Assembly: GCA_030637505.1 (NCBI GenBank) | Contig: DAOWGJ010000399.1 | Span: forward strand, 1-10,021 | Origin: Holophagae bacterium | GTDB taxonomy: Bacteria; Acidobacteriota; Thermoanaerobaculia; Thermoanaerobaculales; Sulfomarinibacteraceae | Direction of reading: 5' to 3' | Length of the DNA stretch: 10,021 bases | In this document: piece after piece, positions 1 to 7,472 of the stretch | How the letters are laid out: every line of letters starts with the position of its first letter | How positions within the stretch are numbered: position 1 is the stretch's first letter | Program-made: the position numbers and the translations under genes | The notes under the pieces: model-generated | Told to the model about the DNA's origin: nothing | The model's input: only the letters and a program-made list of their open reading frames with translations | Database searches by the model: none

Positions 1-65
1 CGCTGGCTTCGTTGCTCCTCCTTGAAGTAGCCCAGCTACGACTGCGTTGTCGCGCCTCGTCAGCG
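1..65. repeat. Imperfect palindromic intergenic repeat at the window edge
   Basis: The stretch is symmetric about base 33. The inner arms GTAGC (27-31) and GCTAC (35-39) pair perfectly around a 3-nt loop. The outer arms CGCTG (1-5) and CAGCG (61-65) pair perfectly at exactly the same centre, and 7/59 also pairs. The middle of the arms pairs poorly. The shape (strong centre, strong ends, degenerate flanks rich in short CG words) is the same as that of the larger palindrome after narI, although the sequence differs. It may extend left of the window. I infer a dispersed palindromic repeat; a decayed structure or chance symmetry remains possible. Confidence 0.4.
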
Positions 66-123
66 GCGCGGATGACTCGCCAGCTAATGGAACGAACTTC
101 AGGCGCACTACACTAGTTTCATG

Positions 124-150
124 TGCCGGGCACCTTTTCAGGTGCAGGCA
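124..150. other. Hairpin upstream of narC
   Basis: GCACCT (130-135) and AGGTGC (140-145) form a perfect 6-bp stem with a TTTC loop. TGCC (124-127) and GGCA (147-150) extend it by 4 bp across a small internal loop. There is no T-run on either side, so it is not a standard intrinsic terminator. It could end transcription from a gene left of the window or be part of the narC leader. Confidence 0.4.
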
Positions 151-185
151 ATCGGATTCTGAGACCGGGCGAGCCAAAACCCAGC

Positions 186-215
186 TGATTCAGCGGATTG
201 TTGAATCAATTTTTT
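186..215 (+). terminator. Dyad followed by a T-tract, possible terminator or operator
   Basis: TGATTCA (186-192) and TGAATCA (202-208) form a perfect 7-bp inverted repeat with a 9-nt loop. They are followed after one base by six T residues (210-215). This is the layout of a rho-independent terminator reading rightwards, which would insulate the nar operon from an upstream gene. The stem is AT-rich and weak, so a regulator-binding dyad is an equally fair reading. It lies about 60-90 bp before the narC start. It does not fit the FNR consensus TTGAT-N4-ATCAA. Confidence 0.35.
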
Positions 216-276
216 CTCTTCTGAGCAACTCCACAACTGTAATACACTATTCCCAGGTTTGGGGCTGGAGGAACTC

Positions 277-1065
277 ATGAACCCTCGATTGCTGTCTTTG
301 CCGGCAACGGTATCGTGTCTGTTGTGCGCCACTTTGGTCAGTCTCAACGCGGCGGCAGCAGTCGATGTCGGGGCCAAGGTCTTCGTTGACCGTTGTTTGG
401 ATTGTCACACCATCGGAGGGGGGGAGTCGGTTGGGCCCGACCTGATTTCCCTGGTCGACTGGGTTCCAGGGGACGTCGATGATGCCCTCGAGCGCATGGA
501 AGAAGAGGAATTTACCGAGCCGCTGCCCGACGATCAGAAGAGCCGGCTTGTGCTCTTCCTGGCCAGGGCCGACGCGGCCGACCTGCTCGAGGAGGCATCC
601 GCACCGAGCGAAGAAGTCGGTGAGCAGGAGGTCCAATTGGTGGGAGACGCCGAACACGGTCGGTCGCTGTTCTTTGGAGAGACCCGGTTTAGCGCCAGGG
701 GCATGGCCTGCGGCGCCTGCCACCAGGCCGGCCACAAGGGCGGGAACCTGGGCGCGGATCTTCAGGGTATCGGCGAGCGCAGGAGCCACGTGGCTCTGGT
801 GTCTGCCTGCACCAACTTGGCATTCCCGATCATGAAGGCCGCCTACGCCGACCACAAACTCGGGGAACAGGAAGTGGTCGATCTGGTGGCCTACCTCGAA
901 TCGGACGAACTCTCAGGTGAACCCGGCACACCTTCGAACCCCGTATTGATCCCGGGTCTGCTGCTCGGCGGCCTGGGCATCGCCGGCATCGGCATGGCCT
1001 ATGGACCCGCCGCCGCCGGATCACGCAAACGCCTCCTGGCAAAGTCCAAGGGAGCCCGGTCATGA
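277..1065 (+). CDS. narC: Membrane-anchored di-haem cytochrome c, NarC-like
   Basis: This is the first gene of the nar operon, 262 residues. Residues 1-28 look like a Sec signal peptide ending AAAA. The first haem site is CLDCH (40-44), followed by a GPDL loop, with Met74 a possible distal ligand. After an acidic linker (about 100-125) comes the second site CGACH (145-149), with Met186 a likely distal ligand. Residues 223-246 form a hydrophobic segment followed by a basic tail (KRLLAKSK), so both haem domains should sit in the periplasm, tethered at the C-terminus. The start chosen is ATG 277, with GGAGG at 267-271; a TTG six codons upstream has no comparable ribosome site. The 3' end overlaps narG by ATGA. 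In Thermus thermophilus a di-haem NarC is encoded first in narCGHJI and works with the reductase; the same role is inferred here. Nitrobacter-type nxr clusters also begin with a cytochrome c gene, so the name depends on operon assignment. Confidence 0.85.
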   Translation: MNPRLLSLPATVSCLLCATLVSLNAAAAVDVGAKVFVDRCLDCHTIGGGESVGPDLISLVDWVPGDVDDALERMEEEEFTEPLPDDQKSRLVLFLARADAADLLEEASAPSEEVGEQEVQLVGDAEHGRSLFFGETRFSARGMACGACHQAGHKGGNLGADLQGIGERRSHVALVSACTNLAFPIMKAAYADHKLGEQEVVDLVAYLESDELSGEPGTPSNPVLIPGLLLGGLGIAGIGMAYGPAAAGSRKRLLAKSKGARS

Positions 1066-4000
1066 CCTGGATCAAAGACATCTTCTCGCCCACGGAACGT
1101 TCCTGGGAGGACCTGTACCGAAACCGATGGTCCTATGACAAGGTCGTGCGCAGCACCCACGGTGTGAATTGCACCGGCTCGTGCAGTTGGAACATCTACG
1201 TGAAGAAGGGCATCGTCTCCTGGGAGATGCAGGCGCTGGACTACCCGCGCTTCGATCGGGAGCTGCCGCCCTACGAGCCTCGAGGATGCCAGCGGGGAAT
1301 CTCCTGCTCGTGGTACCTCTACAGCCCCCTGCGCGTGAAATATCCCACAGTGCGTGGCGCTTTTTTGGATCTGTGGCGCGAGGCCAAAGCCAAGCATCCC
1401 GGCGACCCCGTGGCCGCCTACGCCGATGTCGTGGGTAACCCCGAGTCGCGCCGGCGCTATCAGAGCGCGCGGGGCAAAGGCGGATTCCGACGCGCAAGCT
1501 GGGACGAGGTGCACGAGATCCTGGCCGCTGGCAACCTGCACACGGTTCAGAAACACGGGCCCGATCGCCTCGTGGGCTTCTCCCCCATTCCGGCGATGTC
1601 CATGATCAGCTACGCCGGCGGTGCGCGCTTCCTGCAGCTCATGGGTGGCGTGGCCCTCTCGTTTTACGATTGGTACTGCGACCTTCCCCCGGCCTCACCA
1701 GAGATCTGGGGCGAGCAGACCGACGTGGCCGAAAGCGCCGACTGGTACAAGTCCAAGTTCATCGCCGTGGTGGGCTCGAACGTGCTCATGACCCGCACGC
1801 CCGACTCCCACTTCCTGGTGGAGGCTCGACATCAAGGAACCAAAGTCTCGGTGTTCAGCCCCGACTTCAACATAGTGGCCAAGGTTGCCGACGAGTGGAT
1901 TCCACTTCACCAGGGCATGGACGGGGCCTTCTGGCTCGCCGCCACCCACGTGATCCTCAAAGAGTTCTTCGTCGATCGCCAGGTCCCCTACTTCATGGAC
2001 TACCTCAAGGAATACAGTGACCTGCCCTTCCTGGTTCGCCTCGAGGATCGGGGTGACGGCGTGTACGAACCCGGCAAACTGCTGAGGGCTTCGGAGATCG
2101 CCACCACGGCTGAACAAGAGAACGCCGAGTGGAAGACCTTCGTACTGGACGCTGAGAGCGGCCGGTTGCGCATTCCCGGCGGAACCATCGGTCACCGCTG
2201 GCAGGAGCAGAAGGGTCAGTGGAACCTCAAGCTCGAAGATCCCGAGACCGGCGAGGTCATCGATCCCAGACTCTTCCTCGACGCCGAGGGGGACACGGTA
2301 CCCGTGGCATTCCAGGATTTCTCCGAGGGCGAGAACGACAAGCGCATCCCGCGCAACGTGCCCGTGCACAGCGTCGAAACCATCGACGGTCCGGTGTTTG
2401 TGACCACCGGTCTGGAACTGCTGTTGGGCACCTACGGCGTGGGCCGGGGTCAGGCCGGCGACTGGCCCAAGGGCTATGACGACGAACAGGCCATCTACAC
2501 TCCTGCATGGCAGGAACGCTACACCGGCGTATCCGGCAACGTGGTGGAGCGCTTCGCTCGCGAGTGGACCGACACGGCCGAGCGCAGCGAGGGCAAGTGC
2601 TCGATCATCATCGGCGCCGGCGCGAACCACTGGTACCACAACAACCTCATCTACCGGGCTTGTATCGTTCCCCTCATCCTCACGGGCTGTGTGGGCAAGA
2701 ACGGCGGCGGCCTGAACCACTACGTCGGCCAGGAGAAACTTGTTCCCGGTGCATCGTGGGCGCCCATCGCCTTCGGCGGCGACTGGGGCGGCCCACCGAG
2801 GCTGCAGAATACGCCCAGTTTCCACTACATGCACTCCGATCAGTGGCGTTACGAAAAGGAGTTTTCGGAGGTCTGCCCCGTATCCGATGAAAAGCACGTG
2901 ATGACCACGGGCCACACCGCCGACAAACAGGCCCTGGCCGTGCGTTGCGGTTGGCTCCCCTGTTTCCCTCAGTTCAACCGCAGCAACTTCGACGTGGTGC
3001 GCGACGCCCAGGAGGCAGGCGCCGACAGCGACGAGGAGATCCAGAAATACGTCGTTCAGCAGATCAAGGAGCGGGAGCTCAAGTTCTCAATGGAAGACCC
3101 CAACAACCCCGAGAGCTACCCCCGCCTCTGGTACATCTGGCGAGGCAACGCCATTCAGTCTTCGGCCAAGGGCCACGAGTACTTCCTCAGGCACTACCTG
3201 GGCACGCACTCTGACGCGGTGGCCGAAGAAAAAGCGAAAGACAGCATCAAAGAGGTGACCTGGCACGACAAGGTAGAGCTCGGAAAGATGGACCTGATTG
3301 TGGACCTGAACTTCCGCATGGACACCTCGGCGCTGTACTCGGACATCGTGCTGCCGGCGGCGACCTACTACGAGAAGGACGACCTCAGCTCGACCGACAT
3401 GCACTCCTTCATCCACCCCCTGCAGGCCGCCGTGAACCCCTGTTGGGAGGCCAAGAGTGACTGGGCCATCTTCCGCGATCTGGCCAAGGCCACCTCCGAG
3501 ATGGCCGAGGGCTACACGATGGAACCCATGAAAGACGTGGTGACTACACCCCTTTTGCATGACACACCCGCCGAGATCGCCCAGCCGAGCATCAAGGACT
3601 GGGCCAAAGGGGAATGCGAAGCCATCCCCGGCAAGACCATGCCCAACATCACGGTGGTGGAGCGCGACTACACCAAGGTCTACCGGCGCTTTATCTCTCT
3701 GGGGCCCAATTTCCGAAACGCGGGGCTGGGAATGCACGGCATCAAGTACGCGGTGGACGACGTCTACGACGCCTACCTGGAGACCCACCCCACCGAGAAC
3801 TGGGAGGGCAAAACCTATCCCTCTCTCGAGGCCGACCGCGACGTGTGCAACGTCATATTGCATTTCGCCGCCGAGACCAACGGCGAGCTGGCCCACCGGG
3901 CCTACGTGGCCGAATCCAAAAAGGTGGGCATGGACCTGACCCATATGGCCGAAGGATCGCGGAACGTCCGTTATGACTTCGACGATCTGTGCCAGGGACC

Positions 4001-4688
4001 GCGACGAATCCTGACCTCGCCCTTCTGGACCGGCGTGACCAAGGACGACCGCACCTACTCGGCCTACTGCCAGAACGTGGAGAACCGCATCCCCTGGCGC
4101 ACTCTCACGGGTCGACAGCACCTGTACCTGGATCACGAGGCCTACATCGCCTTCGGCGAACACCTGCCCACCTTCAAACCAAGCATCCCAAGGGCCAAGA
4201 CCGGGGACCTGGAGATCATCGATTCGTCCGACGGTCTGGTGTTGAACTACCTCACACCCCACGGCAAGTGGCACATCCACTCGACCTTCGGCGACACCCT
4301 GCGCATGCACACCCTCGGCCGCGGTGGTGAACCCATCTGGATGAACGATCGCGACGCCAAGGAGGCCGACATCGCCGATAACGACTGGCTCGAGGTCGAG
4401 AACGATCACGGGGTGGTGGTGACCCGAGCCTGCGTGAGCTCACGCATTCCCAGGGGCATGTGCTTCATCTACCACGCCACCGAACGCACCATCGGCGTGC
4501 CCAAGAGCCAGAGGCGGGGCGGGCGCAGGGCAGGAGCCCATAACAGCCTGAGCCGCGTGAGGCTCAAGCCGCTGTTCATGATCGGGGGCTACGCCCAATT
4601 CAGCTACTTCTTCAACTACTGGGGCCCGACGGGCGTCAACCGCGAGACCTACGTGGTCCTGCGCAAACTCAACAAGCTCGAGTGGTAG
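1062..4688 (+). CDS. narG: Respiratory nitrate reductase alpha subunit (molybdenum catalytic subunit)
   Basis: It catalyses nitrate reduction to nitrite at a Mo-bis-MGD centre. At 1208 residues it is close to E. coli NarG (about 1247) and is collinear with it. The FS0 cluster motif HGVNCTGSCSW gives His33, Cys37 and Cys41, with Cys76 in PRGCQRG. The motif SFYDWYCDLPP contains the Mo-ligand aspartate, Asp203 (E. coli Asp222). Other family blocks are GFSPIPAMSMISY (172-184), GAGANHWYH (518-526), GCVGKNGGGLNHYVGQEK (542-559), LYSDIVLPAATYYEKDD and LTPHGKWHIHST near residue 1060. The N-terminus (MTWIKDIF) has no twin-arginine signal, so the active site is cytoplasmic. The ATG at 1062 overlaps the narC stop, with AAGGGAG about 8 nt upstream. 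Nitrobacter/Nitrococcus-type NxrA belongs to the same cytoplasmic clade, so reaction direction cannot be proven from sequence. Confidence 0.97.
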   Translation: MTWIKDIFSPTERSWEDLYRNRWSYDKVVRSTHGVNCTGSCSWNIYVKKGIVSWEMQALDYPRFDRELPPYEPRGCQRGISCSWYLYSPLRVKYPTVRGAFLDLWREAKAKHPGDPVAAYADVVGNPESRRRYQSARGKGGFRRASWDEVHEILAAGNLHTVQKHGPDRLVGFSPIPAMSMISYAGGARFLQLMGGVALSFYDWYCDLPPASPEIWGEQTDVAESADWYKSKFIAVVGSNVLMTRTPDSHFLVEARHQGTKVSVFSPDFNIVAKVADEWIPLHQGMDGAFWLAATHVILKEFFVDRQVPYFMDYLKEYSDLPFLVRLEDRGDGVYEPGKLLRASEIATTAEQENAEWKTFVLDAESGRLRIPGGTIGHRWQEQKGQWNLKLEDPETGEVIDPRLFLDAEGDTVPVAFQDFSEGENDKRIPRNVPVHSVETIDGPVFVTTGLELLLGTYGVGRGQAGDWPKGYDDEQAIYTPAWQERYTGVSGNVVERFAREWTDTAERSEGKCSIIIGAGANHWYHNNLIYRACIVPLILTGCVGKNGGGLNHYVGQEKLVPGASWAPIAFGGDWGGPPRLQNTPSFHYMHSDQWRYEKEFSEVCPVSDEKHVMTTGHTADKQALAVRCGWLPCFPQFNRSNFDVVRDAQEAGADSDEEIQKYVVQQIKERELKFSMEDPNNPESYPRLWYIWRGNAIQSSAKGHEYFLRHYLGTHSDAVAEEKAKDSIKEVTWHDKVELGKMDLIVDLNFRMDTSALYSDIVLPAATYYEKDDLSSTDMHSFIHPLQAAVNPCWEAKSDWAIFRDLAKATSEMAEGYTMEPMKDVVTTPLLHDTPAEIAQPSIKDWAKGECEAIPGKTMPNITVVERDYTKVYRRFISLGPNFRNAGLGMHGIKYAVDDVYDAYLETHPTENWEGKTYPSLEADRDVCNVILHFAAETNGELAHRAYVAESKKVGMDLTHMAEGSRNVRYDFDDLCQGPRRILTSPFWTGVTKDDRTYSAYCQNVENRIPWRTLTGRQHLYLDHEAYIAFGEHLPTFKPSIPRAKTGDLEIIDSSDGLVLNYLTPHGKWHIHSTFGDTLRMHTLGRGGEPIWMNDRDAKEADIADNDWLEVENDHGVVVTRACVSSRIPRGMCFIYHATERTIGVPKSQRRGGRRAGAHNSLSRVRLKPLFMIGGYAQFSYFFNYWGPTGVNRETYVVLRKLNKLEW

Positions 4689-4699
4689 GGGGACCTCAA

Positions 4700-6193
4700 A
4701 TGGACGTACGCGCACAAACATCGATGGTCTTTCACCTCGACAAATGCATCGGCTGTCACACCTGCAGCGTAGCCTGCAAGAACATATGGACCGACCGCCC
4801 CGGCGCCGAGTACATGTGGTGGAACAACGTGGAGACCAAGCCCGGCACCGGTTTCCCCAGCAACTGGGAAGATCAGGTGAATTTCAAGGGGGGCTGGGTC
4901 CGAGACGGCAAAGGCAAGCTGCGCCTTCGCGGGCAGGGCAAGATCGGCGCCCTGCTGAAGCTGTTCTACAACCCCAACCAACCGGGGCTGGACGACTACT
5001 ACGAGCCCTGGACCTATACCTACCGCGACCTCTTCGACGCCCCCGAGGGCGACGACCAACCGACGGCCGTGCCCGTGTCGCTGGTGACTGGCAAGCAGAT
5101 GGAAATCAAGGCCGGTCCCAACTGGGACGACGACCTCAGCGGCTCGCCCATCTACGCCGAGAACGATCCCAACCTGGAGGGGCTCACCGAAGAAGAACGC
5201 CAAGCCCTGTTCGCGGTCGAGGGCATGGCCATGATGTACGTGCCCCGCATTTGCAATCACTGTGTCAATCCCGCGTGCGTGGCGTCGTGTCCTTCCGGTG
5301 CGCTGTACAAGCGTGGCGAAGACGGCATCGTGCTGGTCAACCAGGAGAAATGCCGGGGTTGGCGGTCCTGCGTGCCCGCCTGCCCCTACAAAAAGGTCTA
5401 CTACAACTGGAAGACGGGCAAATCCGAGAAGTGCATCTTGTGTTTCCCGCGTGTCGAAACCGGCCAGGCCCCCGCCTGTTTCCATTCTTGCGTGGGCCGC
5501 ATCCGCTTCACGGGCGTATTGCTCTACGATGCCGACCGCATCGAAGCCGCCATGAGCGTGGACGACGACGAGCTGGTGGACTCGCAGCTCAGCGTCATCC
5601 TCGACCCCAACGATCCCGAGGTGCAAGCCACCGCCCGAATGAAAGGCATGCCTGAAGAGATGATCCGGGCCGCCCAACGTTCGCCGGTATACAGCTTTGT
5701 GAAAGAGTGGGGTCTCGCCCTGCCGCTGCACCCCGAGTTCCGCACGCTGCCCATGCTGTTCTATGTGCCGCCGCTTCTTCCCGTGGTGGGCCGCATGAAC
5801 GATGGCGTCTACGACCACGAGCCCCACGACGTGTTCAACGCCTTCGACGAGGCCCGTATCCCGCTGGACTACCTGGCAACCTTGTTCGCCGCAGGAAATC
5901 GCCGGCCGGTGGAGGCCGCCCTGAAGAAGCTGCTGGCCGTGCGCTACCACCGCAGGGCCGAGACCCTGGGGGGCCTGGACCCCGAAAAGATTCAGGCCAT
6001 CCTCGACGAGGCGGGGCTTGACCGGGAGACGGCAGATTCCATCTACCGCCTGTCCATGATCAGCGACCCCAGCGAGCGCTTCGTGATGCCGCCCTCCAAT
6101 CGAGAGGAATTCATCGAAGCCGAGCAGGACGTGGCCGAATGCAAAGGCAGCTGCGGCTTCGGCAAGAACGAAGCGCCCAGGCGGGGGTGGTGA
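4700..6193 (+). CDS. narH: Respiratory nitrate reductase beta subunit (four Fe-S clusters)
   Basis: This electron-transfer subunit carries electrons from NarI haem b to NarG; 497 residues against about 512 in E. coli. All four cysteine groups are intact: Cys16/19/22/26 (KCIGCHTCSVACK); Cys185/188/193/197; Cys218/224/228 with Trp221 in place of the fourth cysteine; and Cys245/248/260/264. The CRGWRSC tryptophan marks the [3Fe-4S] cluster seen in NarH (E. coli Trp220) and in NxrB. Positions are shifted by at most one from E. coli. Downstream blocks GVLLYDADRIEAA, LALPLHPEFRTLPM and YVPPL are typical of the family. The start is ATG 4700: AGGGGGA at 4687-4693 overlaps the narG stop and lies 6 nt upstream, whereas the GTG at 4682 lies inside narG. 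No signal peptide, so cytoplasmic. Confidence 0.97.
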   Translation: MDVRAQTSMVFHLDKCIGCHTCSVACKNIWTDRPGAEYMWWNNVETKPGTGFPSNWEDQVNFKGGWVRDGKGKLRLRGQGKIGALLKLFYNPNQPGLDDYYEPWTYTYRDLFDAPEGDDQPTAVPVSLVTGKQMEIKAGPNWDDDLSGSPIYAENDPNLEGLTEEERQALFAVEGMAMMYVPRICNHCVNPACVASCPSGALYKRGEDGIVLVNQEKCRGWRSCVPACPYKKVYYNWKTGKSEKCILCFPRVETGQAPACFHSCVGRIRFTGVLLYDADRIEAAMSVDDDELVDSQLSVILDPNDPEVQATARMKGMPEEMIRAAQRSPVYSFVKEWGLALPLHPEFRTLPMLFYVPPLLPVVGRMNDGVYDHEPHDVFNAFDEARIPLDYLATLFAAGNRRPVEAALKKLLAVRYHRRAETLGGLDPEKIQAILDEAGLDRETADSIYRLSMISDPSERFVMPPSNREEFIEAEQDVAECKGSCGFGKNEAPRRGW

Positions 6194-6196
6194 GAA

Positions 6197-6787
6197 TTGT
6201 CTCACGCAACGATCGCTCCCGTTTCAAATGTCCGGCCCGGTGTGGAGCGCGGCCTGTATGTCGAGCTGGCCCGGCTCTTGGACTACCCGAGCCCCGACCT
6301 GCTCGACCGCATCGAGACCTGCCGACGGACGGTGCGGGCTCACCACGAAGAAACGGCGGACCTGCTGGACCAGTTCAGCGACGCACTGCCGGCCCTGGAC
6401 GGGGCCCCCTCGGACCTCCGCGGCCTTGAAGAGTTGCACCTGCGCACCTTCGACGTCCAACCCCAGTGCATTTTGTACCTGAGCGTGCACCTCTTCGGAG
6501 AAGAGAGCTTCCAGCGGGCCAAACTCATGGTGGGCTTGTCCGAGTCCTACGAGCGGGCCGGTTTCGACCTCGGAGGAGAGCTCCCCGACCACCTGGCCGT
6601 GGTACTTCGAAGCAGCTCTTCCCTCACCCGCGAGGAATGGGTGGACCTGGCCGTGTACTGCCTGCGTACGCCCATCGACACCATGGTCGAGGGCCTGGTC
6701 GAAAACCGGAATCCCTACCGTCATCTTCTGATGGCCATCCGTTCCTTGCTGAACGAGGACGTCCCGGAGGACATTCACCATGTTTGA
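6197..6787 (+). CDS. narJ: Nitrate reductase maturation chaperone NarJ
   Basis: It belongs to the TorD/DmsD-like NarJ family. It is not part of the final enzyme but binds apo-NarG so that Mo cofactor and FS0 are inserted before membrane docking. At 196 residues it is shorter than E. coli NarJ (about 236). Recognisable blocks are YVELARLLDYP (21-31), LEELHLRTFDVQP (77-89), LYLSVHLFGEE (93-103), ELPDHLAVVLR (128-138) and NPYRHLLMAI (172-181). The protein is mostly helical and has no signal peptide. The chosen start is TTG 6197, three bases after the narH stop, with a GGGGGTGG run inside the narH end as ribosome site. No in-frame ATG occurs nearby, and a later GTG at 6242 would cut into the N-terminus. 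The rare start codon may lower output relative to the structural subunits. The 3' end overlaps narI by 8 nt. Confidence 0.93.
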   Translation: MSHATIAPVSNVRPGVERGLYVELARLLDYPSPDLLDRIETCRRTVRAHHEETADLLDQFSDALPALDGAPSDLRGLEELHLRTFDVQPQCILYLSVHLFGEESFQRAKLMVGLSESYERAGFDLGGELPDHLAVVLRSSSSLTREEWVDLAVYCLRTPIDTMVEGLVENRNPYRHLLMAIRSLLNEDVPEDIHHV

Positions 6788-7472
6788 TGCCTTCTTGTTC
6801 CAGATCCTTCCTTACATTGCAGCGGTCGTTTGTGTGTTGGGGGTGACCTACCGCTTCGTGCGGGGCCCCATCGGCGTCTCGTCGCTGTCGTCCCAGTTCC
6901 TGGAAGGGGAGACCATTCGTTGGGGCTCGGGACCCTGGCACCTGGGCATCATCGCCTTGTTGGTGGGGCACATTCTCCCGCTTCTGGCGCCACGATTCTG
7001 GTCCACCTTGTTGCAGATCCCTGGATTTCTGCCGGCGGTTGAGGGCATTGGGCTGGCCCTCGGATTTCTCGCTGCGGGTGGGCTGTTTGTGCTGATCTTC
7101 CGGCGGTTTGGCAATGCCCGGATCCGAGCCGTCACCTCTAGGATGGACACGCTGGTGCTGTTCCTCCTGTTGGGCCAGGTGATCCTGGGCCTGTCCGTGG
7201 CCCTGGGCATGCGCTGGGGCGCGGCCTGGGCGCCCGGAGTTCTGGCGCCCTACATTCTGAGCCTCGCCACCCTTCAACCGGATATCTCCACTCTGGCCAA
7301 CCTGGGCTGGGTGATGCACGCGCACATCATAGGCGCCTGGGTGCTCCTGGGGCTTATTCCCTTCTCCCGGCTCATTCACCTGCTCTCCATACCCGTGGCT
7401 TTCCCAACCCGACCGCACCAGAAGGTAGTCTGGGCAAACCCCCGATCCAGCCGGGGCTCTCGGAGTCTGTAG
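6780..7472 (+). CDS. narI: Respiratory nitrate reductase gamma subunit (cytochrome b, quinol oxidase)
   Basis: This integral membrane subunit oxidises quinol and passes electrons through two b haems to NarH; 230 residues against 225 in E. coli. Five hydrophobic segments lie at roughly 7-25, 53-71, 88-107, 123-143 and 181-200. Haem-ligand histidines are conserved in spacing: His54 and His64 in HLGIIALLVGH (E. coli His56/66), and His182 and His200 (E. coli His187/205) ending in the family motif PFSRLIH. It starts with ATG 6780 inside narJ, with GGAGG at 6766-6770. After PVAFPTRPHQKVV the tail PRSSRGSRSL has no counterpart in E. coli NarI. The TAG stop shares its last two bases with the left end of the palindromic repeat that follows, so the present C-terminus may be a product of that insertion. 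Confidence 0.95.
   Translation: MFDAFLFQILPYIAAVVCVLGVTYRFVRGPIGVSSLSSQFLEGETIRWGSGPWHLGIIALLVGHILPLLAPRFWSTLLQIPGFLPAVEGIGLALGFLAAGGLFVLIFRRFGNARIRAVTSRMDTLVLFLLLGQVILGLSVALGMRWGAAWAPGVLAPYILSLATLQPDISTLANLGWVMHAHIIGAWVLLGLIPFSRLIHLLSIPVAFPTRPHQKVVWANPRSSRGSRSL

Noticed and set aside
186..215. An FNR-type site upstream of narC.
   Set aside because: The dyad is TGATTCA-N9-TGAATCA; half-site sequence and spacing do not match TTGAT-N4-ATCAA.
240..249. A -10-like sequence (TAATACACTA) in the narC leader.
   Set aside because: No acceptable -35 element lies at the right distance, so I would not call a promoter from this alone.
47..280. A 77-codon plus-strand frame upstream of narC.
   Set aside because: It has no ribosome site, its composition is unlike a protein, and it overlaps hairpins and the narC start.
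1062..4688. Naming the catalytic gene nxrA (nitrite oxidoreductase).
   Set aside because: The sequence supports the family but not the reaction direction; no nxrX-like gene is present between the alpha and beta genes, so the nar name was kept with the alternative stated.
4649..6205. A 518-codon open frame on the minus strand covering all of narH, with similar long antisense frames over narG (1695-2915 and 3087-4409).
   Set aside because: These are shadows caused by GC-rich codon use in the real genes. Their products are low in recognisable motifs, and the plus-strand proteins match nitrate reductase subunits from end to end.
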